DNA of 36,354 nt from Deltaproteobacteria bacterium (GTDB lineage Bacteria > Desulfobacterota > Desulfobacteria > Desulfobacterales > B30-G6): positions 1 through 36,354 of the forward strand of contig JAHEIB010000010.1 in the NCBI GenBank assembly GCA_024639645.1, written 5' to 3'. The notes below the pieces were generated by a model. That model was not told where the DNA came from. It ran no database searches and worked only from the letters and a program-made list of their open reading frames with translations. Below are positions 28,301-36,354 of this stretch, one piece after another (the first letter of the stretch is position 1; the number at the start of each line of letters is the position of its first letter). Position numbers and translations under genes: made by a program.

Positions 28301-29602
28301 CTAGTGGGTGGCACAGCTCAAGCACGGATCCAGCAAACGCACACAGCGGCCGATAAGGTGTTCGCCTTCCTGTGAGATGGTGTCCCCCTTCAGGTATCTC
28401 TGGGACAAATCCTTGATCAAAAGATTGATGTAGGCGTTGTTGAACTGGGTAGCTACTAGCAAGCGCAGCTTTTCCAGCATGCCTTTTCTAATCAGATAGC
28501 TATGTACGAGGACACCCCGTGGGGCCTCCAACACGCCGAAGCCTTGCCCGTTGATAGAGAAATCAGGCTTAACGCCCGTGTCCTTCAAGTCTACTTGGTC
28601 TAGGAGGGATAGAATGCGCTTGGCAGCCCAGAAGATTTCAAGCAGCCGGCAGATGTCCAGACTTTCGAGGCTCAACAGTTTCCGGTCCTTCAGCTGGCTA
28701 CTCAACGGAAATGCCTGTATTATTGGATCCGCAAGAAAACCCTTGTCCAGAAAACTGCGGGAAAGTGGCCCGACCATCATTATCCCTTCGGGAAACCCCA
28801 AATGGGAGAGGTAGGGGGTTTTGGACAAGGTCCATTCCGTCATGATTTCGGCGACGGAATCTTCAAAGGATTCAACATCAAACGCTTCCCTGAGTTGGCC
28901 TTCCCGGCTAAACGCTTTAAAAGTTCCTGTTTTACCATTGGGTTCGAAAGCCAGATAATTGAGCTGGATGTCTTTCGGAAACACAATGGCAGACGGGTTG
29001 ATATAGGTTTGACCAACGGTAGTTATTAGCTGTGCGGCTCTCGTCTGAACACCGCGTGCGATGCTGCGTACCTCATCCAGGTCCGCAGCGGTGGGCGGCT
29101 GAAGAAAATGGCCAATCCCCATAGAAACAGGATGAATGGCCCTTTTACCCAGCAGTTCGCTGATTTTTAATCCACCCTCTCTGAGGAAAAAAGCATCTTT
29201 GGAAACTTCCGGGTGTTCGGCAGCAAATTCGAATATTCCTCCAGCAGCACCGATAACATCGGGTAGGCTAAGAAAAAAATAGCTCAGGGAATGGCTGCTG
29301 ATCCATTCGCCCAAAACGATAATCTCCCTTAGATATTCGACTGAGAAAGGGACATCCAGACTCATGGCATTTTCGATAGCCCGCAAGCTGGCCACCTGGT
29401 GGGAACAAGAGCACAATCCGCAAATCCGTGAAATAAGGTGGGGGACATGTTCCACTCGGCGCCCCCGAAGAAAGCGCTCGAATCCTCTGAACTCCTGAAT
29501 TAAAAACCTAGCTGTCCGAATGCGTTCATTCGATATTTCAATATCGATATTAGCGTTCCCTTCGATCCTGGTTGCTTTTTTAAACAGCAGCTTTCGGCTC
29601 AT
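28301..29602 (-). CDS. [NiFe]-hydrogenase large subunit (group 3/Mvh-like), no C-terminal extension
   Basis: KATRIEGNANIDIEI, L1 motif RICGLCSCSH, L2 motif DPCLSCATH immediately followed by stop; ATGA overlap with the small-subunit fusion gene. Confidence 0.92.
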   Translation of the reverse strand: MSRKLLFKKATRIEGNANIDIEISNERIRTARFLIQEFRGFERFLRGRRVEHVPHLISRICGLCSCSHQVASLRAIENAMSLDVPFSVEYLREIIVLGEWISSHSLSYFFLSLPDVIGAAGGIFEFAAEHPEVSKDAFFLREGGLKISELLGKRAIHPVSMGIGHFLQPPTAADLDEVRSIARGVQTRAAQLITTVGQTYINPSAIVFPKDIQLNYLAFEPNGKTGTFKAFSREGQLREAFDVESFEDSVAEIMTEWTLSKTPYLSHLGFPEGIMMVGPLSRSFLDKGFLADPIIQAFPLSSQLKDRKLLSLESLDICRLLEIFWAAKRILSLLDQVDLKDTGVKPDFSINGQGFGVLEAPRGVLVHSYLIRKGMLEKLRLLVATQFNNAYINLLIKDLSQRYLKGDTISQEGEHLIGRCVRLLDPCLSCATH

Positions 29603-31464
29603 CTCAACCTCGATGTATCCTTAACAAAGTCGTTGTCAAAATTCAGCGAACTTCCGCCCTTTAACCGTAGCAGCCTGACTAGGCCTCTCAGTTTATCCAC
29701 CCGCAGCTTGGATCGGTGGGCAACGGTGTCGATTACCAGGTCTTCATATATGGATCCAGATTTAATTTTTTCGACAGCTTTTTGCATAGGTCCCCGGCAC
29801 CCCCAGCAGGGAAGCCCCCCCTGAAGGCAAACAGCCCCACATCCGCCTTTGGAAATCAAACCCAAGCACAGTATTCCCTGGGAAACAAGGCAGGTCTCTT
29901 TGTTGACAGCATGGTTTGGAAAGATGTGCATGTCCTTGGGTGCAAGCTTTTTTGGCTTGCGAGGGCATTCCGCACATACGATGGGTTTAATGGTATTCGT
30001 GAGTTCATCGCCCCTCAACTCCTCAATCAAGCTTTTTGCTAGGGATGCCCGAGGGGGACAGCCCGGTAGAAAATAGTCAATCCTTACAACATCGTCCAAC
30101 TTTCTTGCCTTACGCAGCAGGTCGTTAGCTTGGGTCTCCGCAGAATGGTTGCCCGTTTTCTTTCCGGTAGACAGATAATAGGAAAATGGATCGATCGCCT
30201 GACCATAGCTTTCCTCGAGAAGTTCTTCCAACTCGAATTGGTTGGCCATGGCGGGAATGCCGCCAAAGGCGGCACAAGTCCCCCATGCGGCGACAAACCG
30301 GCTTTTTCTGCGGATCTCCAGCAGTAACTGTTCATCCTCTCGTGTGCGAACAGCGCCGTCCACCAAGGCGACATCCACATCATTGATGGTGTCGGCATCC
30401 ATCAACATGGGGCAATAGACAATATCCGCAATTTTTGTCAGAACGGAGAGATCTGAATGGATTTGAATCATGGCGGCGGTGCAGCCACCACAGGTGCTCA
30501 ATGAGACCAGAGCGATGCGGATCTTTTTTTCCTTCTTGAATACCGGTGATATTATCTGGCGGACAATCTCCACAGAACGTTCGGGCGATTCAAGGGCAGT
30601 GGTGCTGATACGTAACCGGGTAATGAGCACCTTTACAATAAAAAAGGCCAGTTTTGGATTTGCGGACAGGCTTTTTTTCAGTTGTGTGCTGTTAATGGCC
30701 ATCAGTTGGGTATTACTTGTCGCTACGGCAGTGGCTGTTCTCGTATTGCCGGTGACCAAGGCCATTTCACCGAAAAAATCACCGACCTGCAATCGATTCA
30801 GTAAGATTTCACGCCCAGCGGCTTCCGTATAGATGTCGACACTACCTTTGGCGACAATATACATCTCCTTGCCTTCGTCTCCCTCTTTAAAAATAATTTT
30901 TTCCCTGGAATAAGAAACTACCGATTTATCGCTGTCCCATGGGAAATTGGCAGGAAGCCGCGGGTATAGTGTTTCAGTACCGGGCGGGGACGTTTCTTCG
31001 AGGGGTGTCGTTCGGGTAATGCTGTCTTCCGGTTCTTGGGAATAATGTGCCGGCAATGTTTCAGATGAAGATAATGTCGAGCGTAGATGATCGTCGGACA
31101 TGATGAGGAAGCGTAACAATTCATTGGTTCTCTCGATACGATGGCACAAGGATTTGATAAGTTGAAGGATAACGGTTGTATCGTATTTGGTTCGGCTGAA
31201 AAAAGAACCTCGATGGACCGGTAAGAGCCTTGTGCGGCAGAGGGCTATTGCGGTGGCTGATCTGGGCTGGCTGTCGATAAGGGCCATTTCACCGAAAAAT
31301 TCACCTTGTTCAAGGAGGGCGATGACAACTTTTTCTCCATTACGCAGGCAGCTGATTTCAATGGCACCGGACTGGACGATGAACATGCTATTCCCTGAGG
31401 AACCTTGTTCGAAGATTACATCGCCATGGTTGAATACAGAGCCAAACAGGTCAATATCGCTCAT
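29599..31464 (-). CDS. Two tandem cyclic-nucleotide-binding domains fused to [NiFe]-hydrogenase small subunit
   Basis: CNB1 GEFFGEMALIDSQPRSATAIA; CNB2 GDFFGEMALVTGNTRTATAVA; small subunit RIALVSLSTCGGCTAAMIQI, AAWGTCAAFGGIPA, IDYFLPGCPPRA, CAECPRK...CLVSQGILCLGLISKGGCGAVCLQGGLPCWGCRGP. Confidence 0.93.
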   Translation of the reverse strand: MSDIDLFGSVFNHGDVIFEQGSSGNSMFIVQSGAIEISCLRNGEKVVIALLEQGEFFGEMALIDSQPRSATAIALCRTRLLPVHRGSFFSRTKYDTTVILQLIKSLCHRIERTNELLRFLIMSDDHLRSTLSSSETLPAHYSQEPEDSITRTTPLEETSPPGTETLYPRLPANFPWDSDKSVVSYSREKIIFKEGDEGKEMYIVAKGSVDIYTEAAGREILLNRLQVGDFFGEMALVTGNTRTATAVATSNTQLMAINSTQLKKSLSANPKLAFFIVKVLITRLRISTTALESPERSVEIVRQIISPVFKKEKKIRIALVSLSTCGGCTAAMIQIHSDLSVLTKIADIVYCPMLMDADTINDVDVALVDGAVRTREDEQLLLEIRRKSRFVAAWGTCAAFGGIPAMANQFELEELLEESYGQAIDPFSYYLSTGKKTGNHSAETQANDLLRKARKLDDVVRIDYFLPGCPPRASLAKSLIEELRGDELTNTIKPIVCAECPRKPKKLAPKDMHIFPNHAVNKETCLVSQGILCLGLISKGGCGAVCLQGGLPCWGCRGPMQKAVEKIKSGSIYEDLVIDTVAHRSKLRVDKLRGLVRLLRLKGGSSLNFDNDFVKDTSRLR

Positions 31465-31840
31465 AGTGTAACTTTTTCAAATAGCATTTCAGGATGCTTT
31501 CTTAGCGGTCAACTGATGATCATACGGTTTTCGAACTGATCGAGTTTAAAGCCGATCGGGTCTGCGCTGACAATAATAGCCCAACCCCTTTGACCAAGTT
31601 GCATCATACCTACAGTATAGAGCATGTCAATTCATTTAAGCAAAGAATGTGATGTCACGACATATCCACCACAACGATAAATTGCTTGCGGACCCTTAAT
31701 AAAATAGAAACCACGAATAGGAGACTGGTTGGGTTCCAAAAAATACCACTAAACGAGATTAGATTGACTTTGCACATAGGAGATATCAATTTTTTTACAA
31801 AAAAGAAATAAGAGCAAATCCCATTGAGTCGGGATTGCCC

Positions 31841-31883
31841 ATACCAATCAAAATATATTTGACCCCACAGAATTTATTGGTAT
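31841..31883. promoter_or_regulatory. Inverted repeat ATACCAAT...ATTGGTAT in the divergent intergenic region (possible operator)
   Basis: 8-bp perfect arms separated by 27 bp, between the minus-strand hydrogenase fusion gene and the plus-strand phosphatase gene. Confidence 0.3.
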
Positions 31884-32029
31884 ATATTTTAATTTATTTT
31901 ATGCTCTTCTTTCAGCTTTCCGAATGCACTTTTTAAATAAAACTGAATCCAACGCTACAGCACATTTCTAATCTACTATTTTTACTGATATATCCTTTGA
32001 GTTAGTCACTAAAAAGAATGGGGGAGCCC

Positions 32030-33478
32030 ATGACTGATGAACGAGTCAGACGAAAAGTCAGCAGTATTCTCAGTGCTGATAAAGTGATGGCCGCTTTTCA
32101 AGCCCAGTCCATACTGTTTGAAAAGTTCATTTCTATGGCAAGGTCTCCTAATGAGCTAGAAATCATTAAACACATGCTACGCGAAACAATTGAGATTTCA
32201 ACCGAACTGACCGGGGCGGAGCTTGGGAGTCTCATTCTACTCGACAACGAAGGCCTTGTGACCGACAGTGTATTATCCCGTGATGAAATTTCCCCTGAAC
32301 TTAGTTCTATGCTCATAAAATCGGTATTAGAAGACGGTCTTGCCGGATGGGTAATGCGTCATCAAAAAATGGGTCTGGTCAATGAAACCGAGAAGGATGA
32401 TCGCTGGCTAACCTTTCCCGATCAACCTTATGTCGCCCGATCGGCCCTATCGCTGCCGATTATCAGTAATGAAATGCTGCTGGGTGTTCTAACGCTGATG
32501 CATTCCATGCCAGATCATTTCACAAAGAAAATTGTAGAGCTAACAAAGATCACGACAAACCAGATAGCGCTGGTTTTGGAAAATGTATACTACTTTAACA
32601 ATCTCAATGATTCCTTTGAGTCTCTAGGACAAGCTAACAAGAAGATCGAGGCTTATTCGCAAGCTCTCGACCGGGAGCTTGAAAAATGCCGTCAAATTCA
32701 AATCGACTTTTTACCAAAACAATTACCGAAAATACCCGGTTGGCACATTGAGGAGTTTTTTTTCCCGGCAACTCGGGTTTCCGGAGACTTTTACGATGCT
32801 TTTATATTGCCCTGCGGCTACACTGGATTGGTCATCGGCGATGTCTGTGACAAAGGGGTTGGATCGGCGCTTTTCATGGCGCTATTCCGAAGCTTGATCC
32901 GGATATTCACCGGCCAAGCGCAGTTGAACAGAACGCTTGTCGATACAAAATCACGGACCGTCGGCGGTACACGCGACTCTGCGTCCATTCGAAAATACAA
33001 TCATGTCGAAGCCCTACGTGCAGTTGCCCTCACCAATGATTACATCGCACAGGAACACAATGAGATGTGTATGTTTGCAACACTTTTTTTTGGTGTTTTA
33101 GATCCAAACAATGGGAAGCTGATTTATATTAACGGCGGTCATGAAGCTATATTTGTCATTGGTCAAAATGGCGTAAAGGAAAGTCTATTGCCCACTGGAC
33201 CGGCTGTGGGTACGTTTCATGGAGTGCAATTTAAATATAAGGAGATTCAATTGCAACCAGGGGAAATATTGTTTGCCTATACCGATGGCGTTATCGACGC
33301 ACGATCACCAAATGGGAATCGCTTCACCCGAAAGCGTTTGAAATCCTTATTGTCTCAACCTGCGGTTGACGCATTGAAACTCATGCAAAGAATCGGAACA
33401 CATCTTTTTGCACATATCGGCAAAGCCCCCCAGGAAGATGATATTACGATGCTGACGATTCAGCGAAAAATCCAATAA
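32030..33478 (+). CDS. GAF domain + PP2C/SpoIIE-type serine phosphatase (RsbU-like)
   Basis: GAF-like region ELTGAELGSLILLDNEGLV...ALSLPIISNEMLLGVLTL; PP2C: PATRVSGDFYDAFILPCGYTGLVIGDVCDKGVGSALFMALFRSLIR, GKLIYINGGHEAIFVI, GEILFAYTDGVIDARSPNG, QEDDITMLTIQ. Confidence 0.9.
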   Translation: MTDERVRRKVSSILSADKVMAAFQAQSILFEKFISMARSPNELEIIKHMLRETIEISTELTGAELGSLILLDNEGLVTDSVLSRDEISPELSSMLIKSVLEDGLAGWVMRHQKMGLVNETEKDDRWLTFPDQPYVARSALSLPIISNEMLLGVLTLMHSMPDHFTKKIVELTKITTNQIALVLENVYYFNNLNDSFESLGQANKKIEAYSQALDRELEKCRQIQIDFLPKQLPKIPGWHIEEFFFPATRVSGDFYDAFILPCGYTGLVIGDVCDKGVGSALFMALFRSLIRIFTGQAQLNRTLVDTKSRTVGGTRDSASIRKYNHVEALRAVALTNDYIAQEHNEMCMFATLFFGVLDPNNGKLIYINGGHEAIFVIGQNGVKESLLPTGPAVGTFHGVQFKYKEIQLQPGEILFAYTDGVIDARSPNGNRFTRKRLKSLLSQPAVDALKLMQRIGTHLFAHIGKAPQEDDITMLTIQRKIQ

Positions 33479-33859
33479 GAGTCAAACATAGTCTTGTCCC
33501 CTATTCTGCACGCTGAAACTGCGCCGTAAATATCGTTTTGCCGGAAAAGTAATAATTTTTAACGCCTTGACAGTGTTATCATTCGCTGATTTTTTTTGGC
33601 AGAGACGAACTGTCTCCTTAATATGACTTCACCTCTATGACATCAGGATTGGACTTTATGATTGGAGCCTAAAATAGAGGAAAAACCTTGGCTGGGGTTT
33701 TCATCCTCACTTGATTAGCTTCAAATCTGGTAAGGAATTTTGACACACATCAAACATCAGGATTTAGGTTGGATATTGCTTATAGATCCCAACTTGAGCG
33801 AAACTGTAACTTAAGAGAATATTTCGTTTAAGGTCGAAAGATAATAGATGGAACCGTTT

Positions 33860-34408
33860 CTAATGGTTTTCTTTCTCTTTGATATAGATAGAAATATTCT
33901 CCTCAACTATATTTTTTATTCCTGGGCAGGACACCTCATTCACTTTTACCAGCTCAATATTCTTAATACAGTAATTCTGACGAAGATGTTGGTTAAGTGT
34001 TTTTACTATGGTTTGTTGCACATGGGGTGTATTGAAGTATCCCAATTTTTTTTTGCTGATAACATGTTCTGTAATTTCAAAGACGTCTGGGCAGCCTTTC
34101 GGGGTGTCCTCCGTATTCCTGGTCCGGAAGTCCTCATCTTTCCCTGAAAAATATTGTTCCAAAGGGCGTTCGGTATTGTGGCAATTTCTCGTCACTTTGA
34201 GTCTTTCATCTATTGCTGTTATTATATCGTCTTCAGAGAAAGACATGCTTCCCTCTGACCCTGCAAAAGAATGATTGGGACAGGATTCACCGACCTCCTT
34301 CCTAAGGTTTTCAGATGGAAAATCATCGGGAGAGACGGTATCCTTTTTCTTTGATATAAAAATATCCGCAATGTCCTCAAGCCCCCTGCCAAGACTCTTC
34401 TTTTCCAT
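33860..34408 (-). CDS. Hypothetical protein with a ParB-like N-terminal SLGRGL motif, overlapping the ParA-like gene
   Basis: MEKKSLGRGLEDIADIF start; overlaps the upstream ParA fusion by 32 nt on the same strand; no ParB HTH core recognised. Confidence 0.65.
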   Translation of the reverse strand: MEKKSLGRGLEDIADIFISKKKDTVSPDDFPSENLRKEVGESCPNHSFAGSEGSMSFSEDDIITAIDERLKVTRNCHNTERPLEQYFSGKDEDFRTRNTEDTPKGCPDVFEITEHVISKKKLGYFNTPHVQQTIVKTLNQHLRQNYCIKNIELVKVNEVSCPGIKNIVEENISIYIKEKENH

Positions 34409-35507
34409 TTAGAATGTCCTTTTTCCCAATTTCCAAAACCGAATTAGTGCCACCATAGGCATTGTTTATGTAATTCGAATTATTTTGATCTTCGACCCAT
34501 TCACCATCGACAATAAATTTGTATTGATAAATGCCTGGCTTGAGTAAAACATTTTTTGTCCACATGCCATATTCATCACGTTTCATTAGAAACTCATCGG
34601 TTGGGTTCCAATCATTAAAATTCCCTCCGACCCTTACGGATTTTGCATCAGGCCCAAAATAGGAAAATCGTCTTTCAAAATCTGAGTTTAAAAACATTGA
34701 TTTATTATCCTCAACAGACAAGGTTTGTTCCATTCTTTTCTCTGTAAGAACTTCTTCGGTCAGCATCATATAATCTTGGAACCCGCTCGCTTTTTTTGAA
34801 TAATCTATGATCGGTTTTCCATACCCGGCAGCCTCTTTCAAGGTGACATTGGAACGTATGACCGTTTCAAACATGCTGTCACTGAAATGGTTTTTCATAT
34901 TTTCTAATACTTCCCTCGAAATTCTAGTCCGTTTATCAACGATGGTTCCAAAAACTTTTGTATTGATTTCATGCCCGGTTTTCTTTTTGATGGATTCTAT
35001 AATTTCCATGAGTCTGCTAATCCCATGCAAAGAAAACAAGCTCATCTCTATGGGCACAAACACTTCTGATGCGGCAATAAGCGCGTTAAAGGTCAACAGT
35101 CCAAGACTTGGTGGGCAATCTATGATAACGATATCGTACAGTGAGTGAACTTGGCTGATAGCATGTTTTAAACGGCTCTCTCTTCCCTCTACCATTGAAA
35201 GGTGTTGATCCAAAGTGCTGAGTGAAATATCTGCGGGTGCCACATCAAAGTTTTCTGAAACATTTTCAGAAATATCGGCCAACGATAATCGGCTGTCGTT
35301 AGAAAGCTCCAGGATACTAAGAACTGTATTCTCTCTATCATGGATATCAATATTCAGCCCTAATGAAACATGACCTTGAGGATCCATATCGATTAAAAGC
35401 ACTCTTTTACCTCTATAGGCAAGACAGGCGGATAAATTGATGGCAGTGGTCGTCTTACCACAGCCGCCTTTTTGATTGGCAATCGAAATTGTTCTCATTT
35501 TCTTCAA
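34377..35507 (-). CDS. ParA/Soj-family ATPase fused to C-terminal AMPK/CBM48-type glycogen-binding-like (E-set) domain
   Basis: N-term ISIANQKGGCGKTTTAINLSACLAYRGKRVLLIDMDPQGHVSLGLNI, DIVIIDCPPSLGLLTFNAL; C-term RFSYFGPDAKSVRVGGNFNDWNPTDEFLMKRDEYGMWTKNVLLKPGIYQYKFIVDGEWVEDQNNSNYINNAYGGTNSVLEI. Confidence 0.93.
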   Translation of the reverse strand: MKKMRTISIANQKGGCGKTTTAINLSACLAYRGKRVLLIDMDPQGHVSLGLNIDIHDRENTVLSILELSNDSRLSLADISENVSENFDVAPADISLSTLDQHLSMVEGRESRLKHAISQVHSLYDIVIIDCPPSLGLLTFNALIAASEVFVPIEMSLFSLHGISRLMEIIESIKKKTGHEINTKVFGTIVDKRTRISREVLENMKNHFSDSMFETVIRSNVTLKEAAGYGKPIIDYSKKASGFQDYMMLTEEVLTEKRMEQTLSVEDNKSMFLNSDFERRFSYFGPDAKSVRVGGNFNDWNPTDEFLMKRDEYGMWTKNVLLKPGIYQYKFIVDGEWVEDQNNSNYINNAYGGTNSVLEIGKKDILNGKEESWQGA

Positions 35508-35668
35508 TCCTCCTCATTCGTGTGATTTGATAAATCGGATGAAAAAAAGGGCTTAATGCTCATGGTTTCCCATTATCTCAAAAGATTGGCGAGCAGATAT
35601 AAAATAATTAAACGTCTTCTCAAGAAGATCTTCTGTTCGTATTGATCCATGTGAAGAGATCAAAACAA

Positions 35669-35714
35669 AAAAAACCTCCTGAGGGATTGGAAATCTCTTT
35701 GGGAGGTTTTGATT
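35669..35714. terminator. Rho-independent-type terminator-like hairpin
   Basis: AAAACCTCC ... GGGAGGTTTT with flanking A/T runs. Confidence 0.6.
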
Positions 35715-35881
35715 AAAATTTTTTTAACCTCTATAATCATGATATTGTCACGGTTCAGAGGTAAACTTATAAACATTAATTTTTTGGACTATACTATACT
35801 ATATGTTGTAAGTCAAGGAATAAAAACACAATATATAGGGTATCTGTCATATTTGCGTTCAGATAGTGGCCGTTTTATTAA

Positions 35882-35986
35882 ATCGAAGATACCGCCGGTG
35901 TAGCCATCATGCTGGCCACCAGAGCCGGTGCCTTTACTACAGGGCAGATTATCCCCGTAGATGGAGGAACTACGCTGGTGAGCTGA
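35882..35986 (+). pseudogene. C-terminal remnant of a short-chain dehydrogenase/reductase
   Basis: In-frame IEDTAGVAIMLATRAGAFTTGQIIPVDGGTTLVS* matches the SDR C-terminal pattern (..TGQ.. VDGG..); preceded immediately by an in-frame TAA and no SDR core upstream. Confidence 0.7.
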
Positions 35987-36206
35987 TATAATAAATAATT
36001 GGCGAATTTCAATGAATATTATATCCGTAGAAAATTTTACGGACTGGAAAATCCTTTTTTTGAGGCCGGTCAAGTGTTTATACCGCTTGTCACAATAATG
36101 TTTCGAAAATAGGATGGCTGCATAAGGGTTTGTAGCGGAAAACCGGTCCTCAATCGGAACGTTTTTCTGACAACCCCTATAAAATTATGATAAGCAAGAT
36201 GGATCC

Positions 36207-36224
36207 CCACGGGTAAACCCGTGG
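36207..36224. repeat. Perfect hairpin CCACGGGTAAACCCGTGG
   Basis: Inverted repeat, near-copy of 36329-36346. Confidence 0.7.
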
Positions 36225-36328
36225 TCCCATTTAAATACCCGTCTTCGCCTTCGGCTACGCCGCGGTTATCCGCCTTTTCCATGGGGTGACATCGCGCCGT
36301 AGCAATGAACTTATTTTTAAGCATTCAT

Positions 36329-36346
36329 CCACGGGCATGCCCGTGG
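36329..36346. repeat. Perfect hairpin CCACGGGCATGCCCGTGG
   Basis: Inverted repeat, near-copy of 36207-36224. Confidence 0.7.
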
Positions 36347-36354
36347 TATGCTGC

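Noticed and set aside
28090-28314. 74-aa minus-strand ORF downstream of the hydrogenase large subunit
   Set aside because: Spans the REP-like hairpin and has no recognisable family; too weak to call.
31508-31609. Minus-strand 33-aa peptide MMQLGQRGWAIIVSADPIGFKLDQFENRMIIS
   Set aside because: Short and without further support; could be a gene remnant but could equally be chance.
1-36354. CRISPR arrays, tRNA or rRNA genes
   Set aside because: No regularly spaced direct repeats and no tRNA/rRNA signatures were noticed; the repeats present are palindromic and dispersed.

Overview
Chromosomal window whose gene content looks like an anaerobic Desulfobacterota / sulfate-reducer-type bacterium (taxonomy is inferred from gene content only). 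Housekeeping genes recognised: tag, plant-HPR1-like hydroxypyruvate reductase, citrate synthase, upp, priA, polA, queF. Accessory genes recognised: an ECF-type Ni/Co transporter (cbiM-L-Q-O type), XdhC-like protein, HAD::AIR-synthase fusion, Na+/Ca2+ exchanger, LarA-like protein. The two strongest observations are: (1) a DUF1573-type gene at 18952-19656 that the ORF track splits in two because of one in-frame UGA, which falls exactly on the first Cys of the family's CGCT motif, making it a candidate selenoprotein; (2) a two-gene [NiFe]-hydrogenase at 28301-31464 whose small subunit is fused to two intact cyclic-nucleotide-binding domains and whose large subunit ends at the mature DPCxxCxxH histidine. 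That hydrogenase has a response-regulator/class III cyclase gene nearby on one side and a divergent GAF-PP2C phosphatase on the other, suggesting a cNMP-linked H2-sensing or H2-regulated module. Also notable are a ParA ATPase fused to an AMPK/CBM48-type glycogen-binding-like domain and several families of dispersed palindromic/MITE-like intergenic repeats. All calls are from reading sequence and motif memory; no searches were run.
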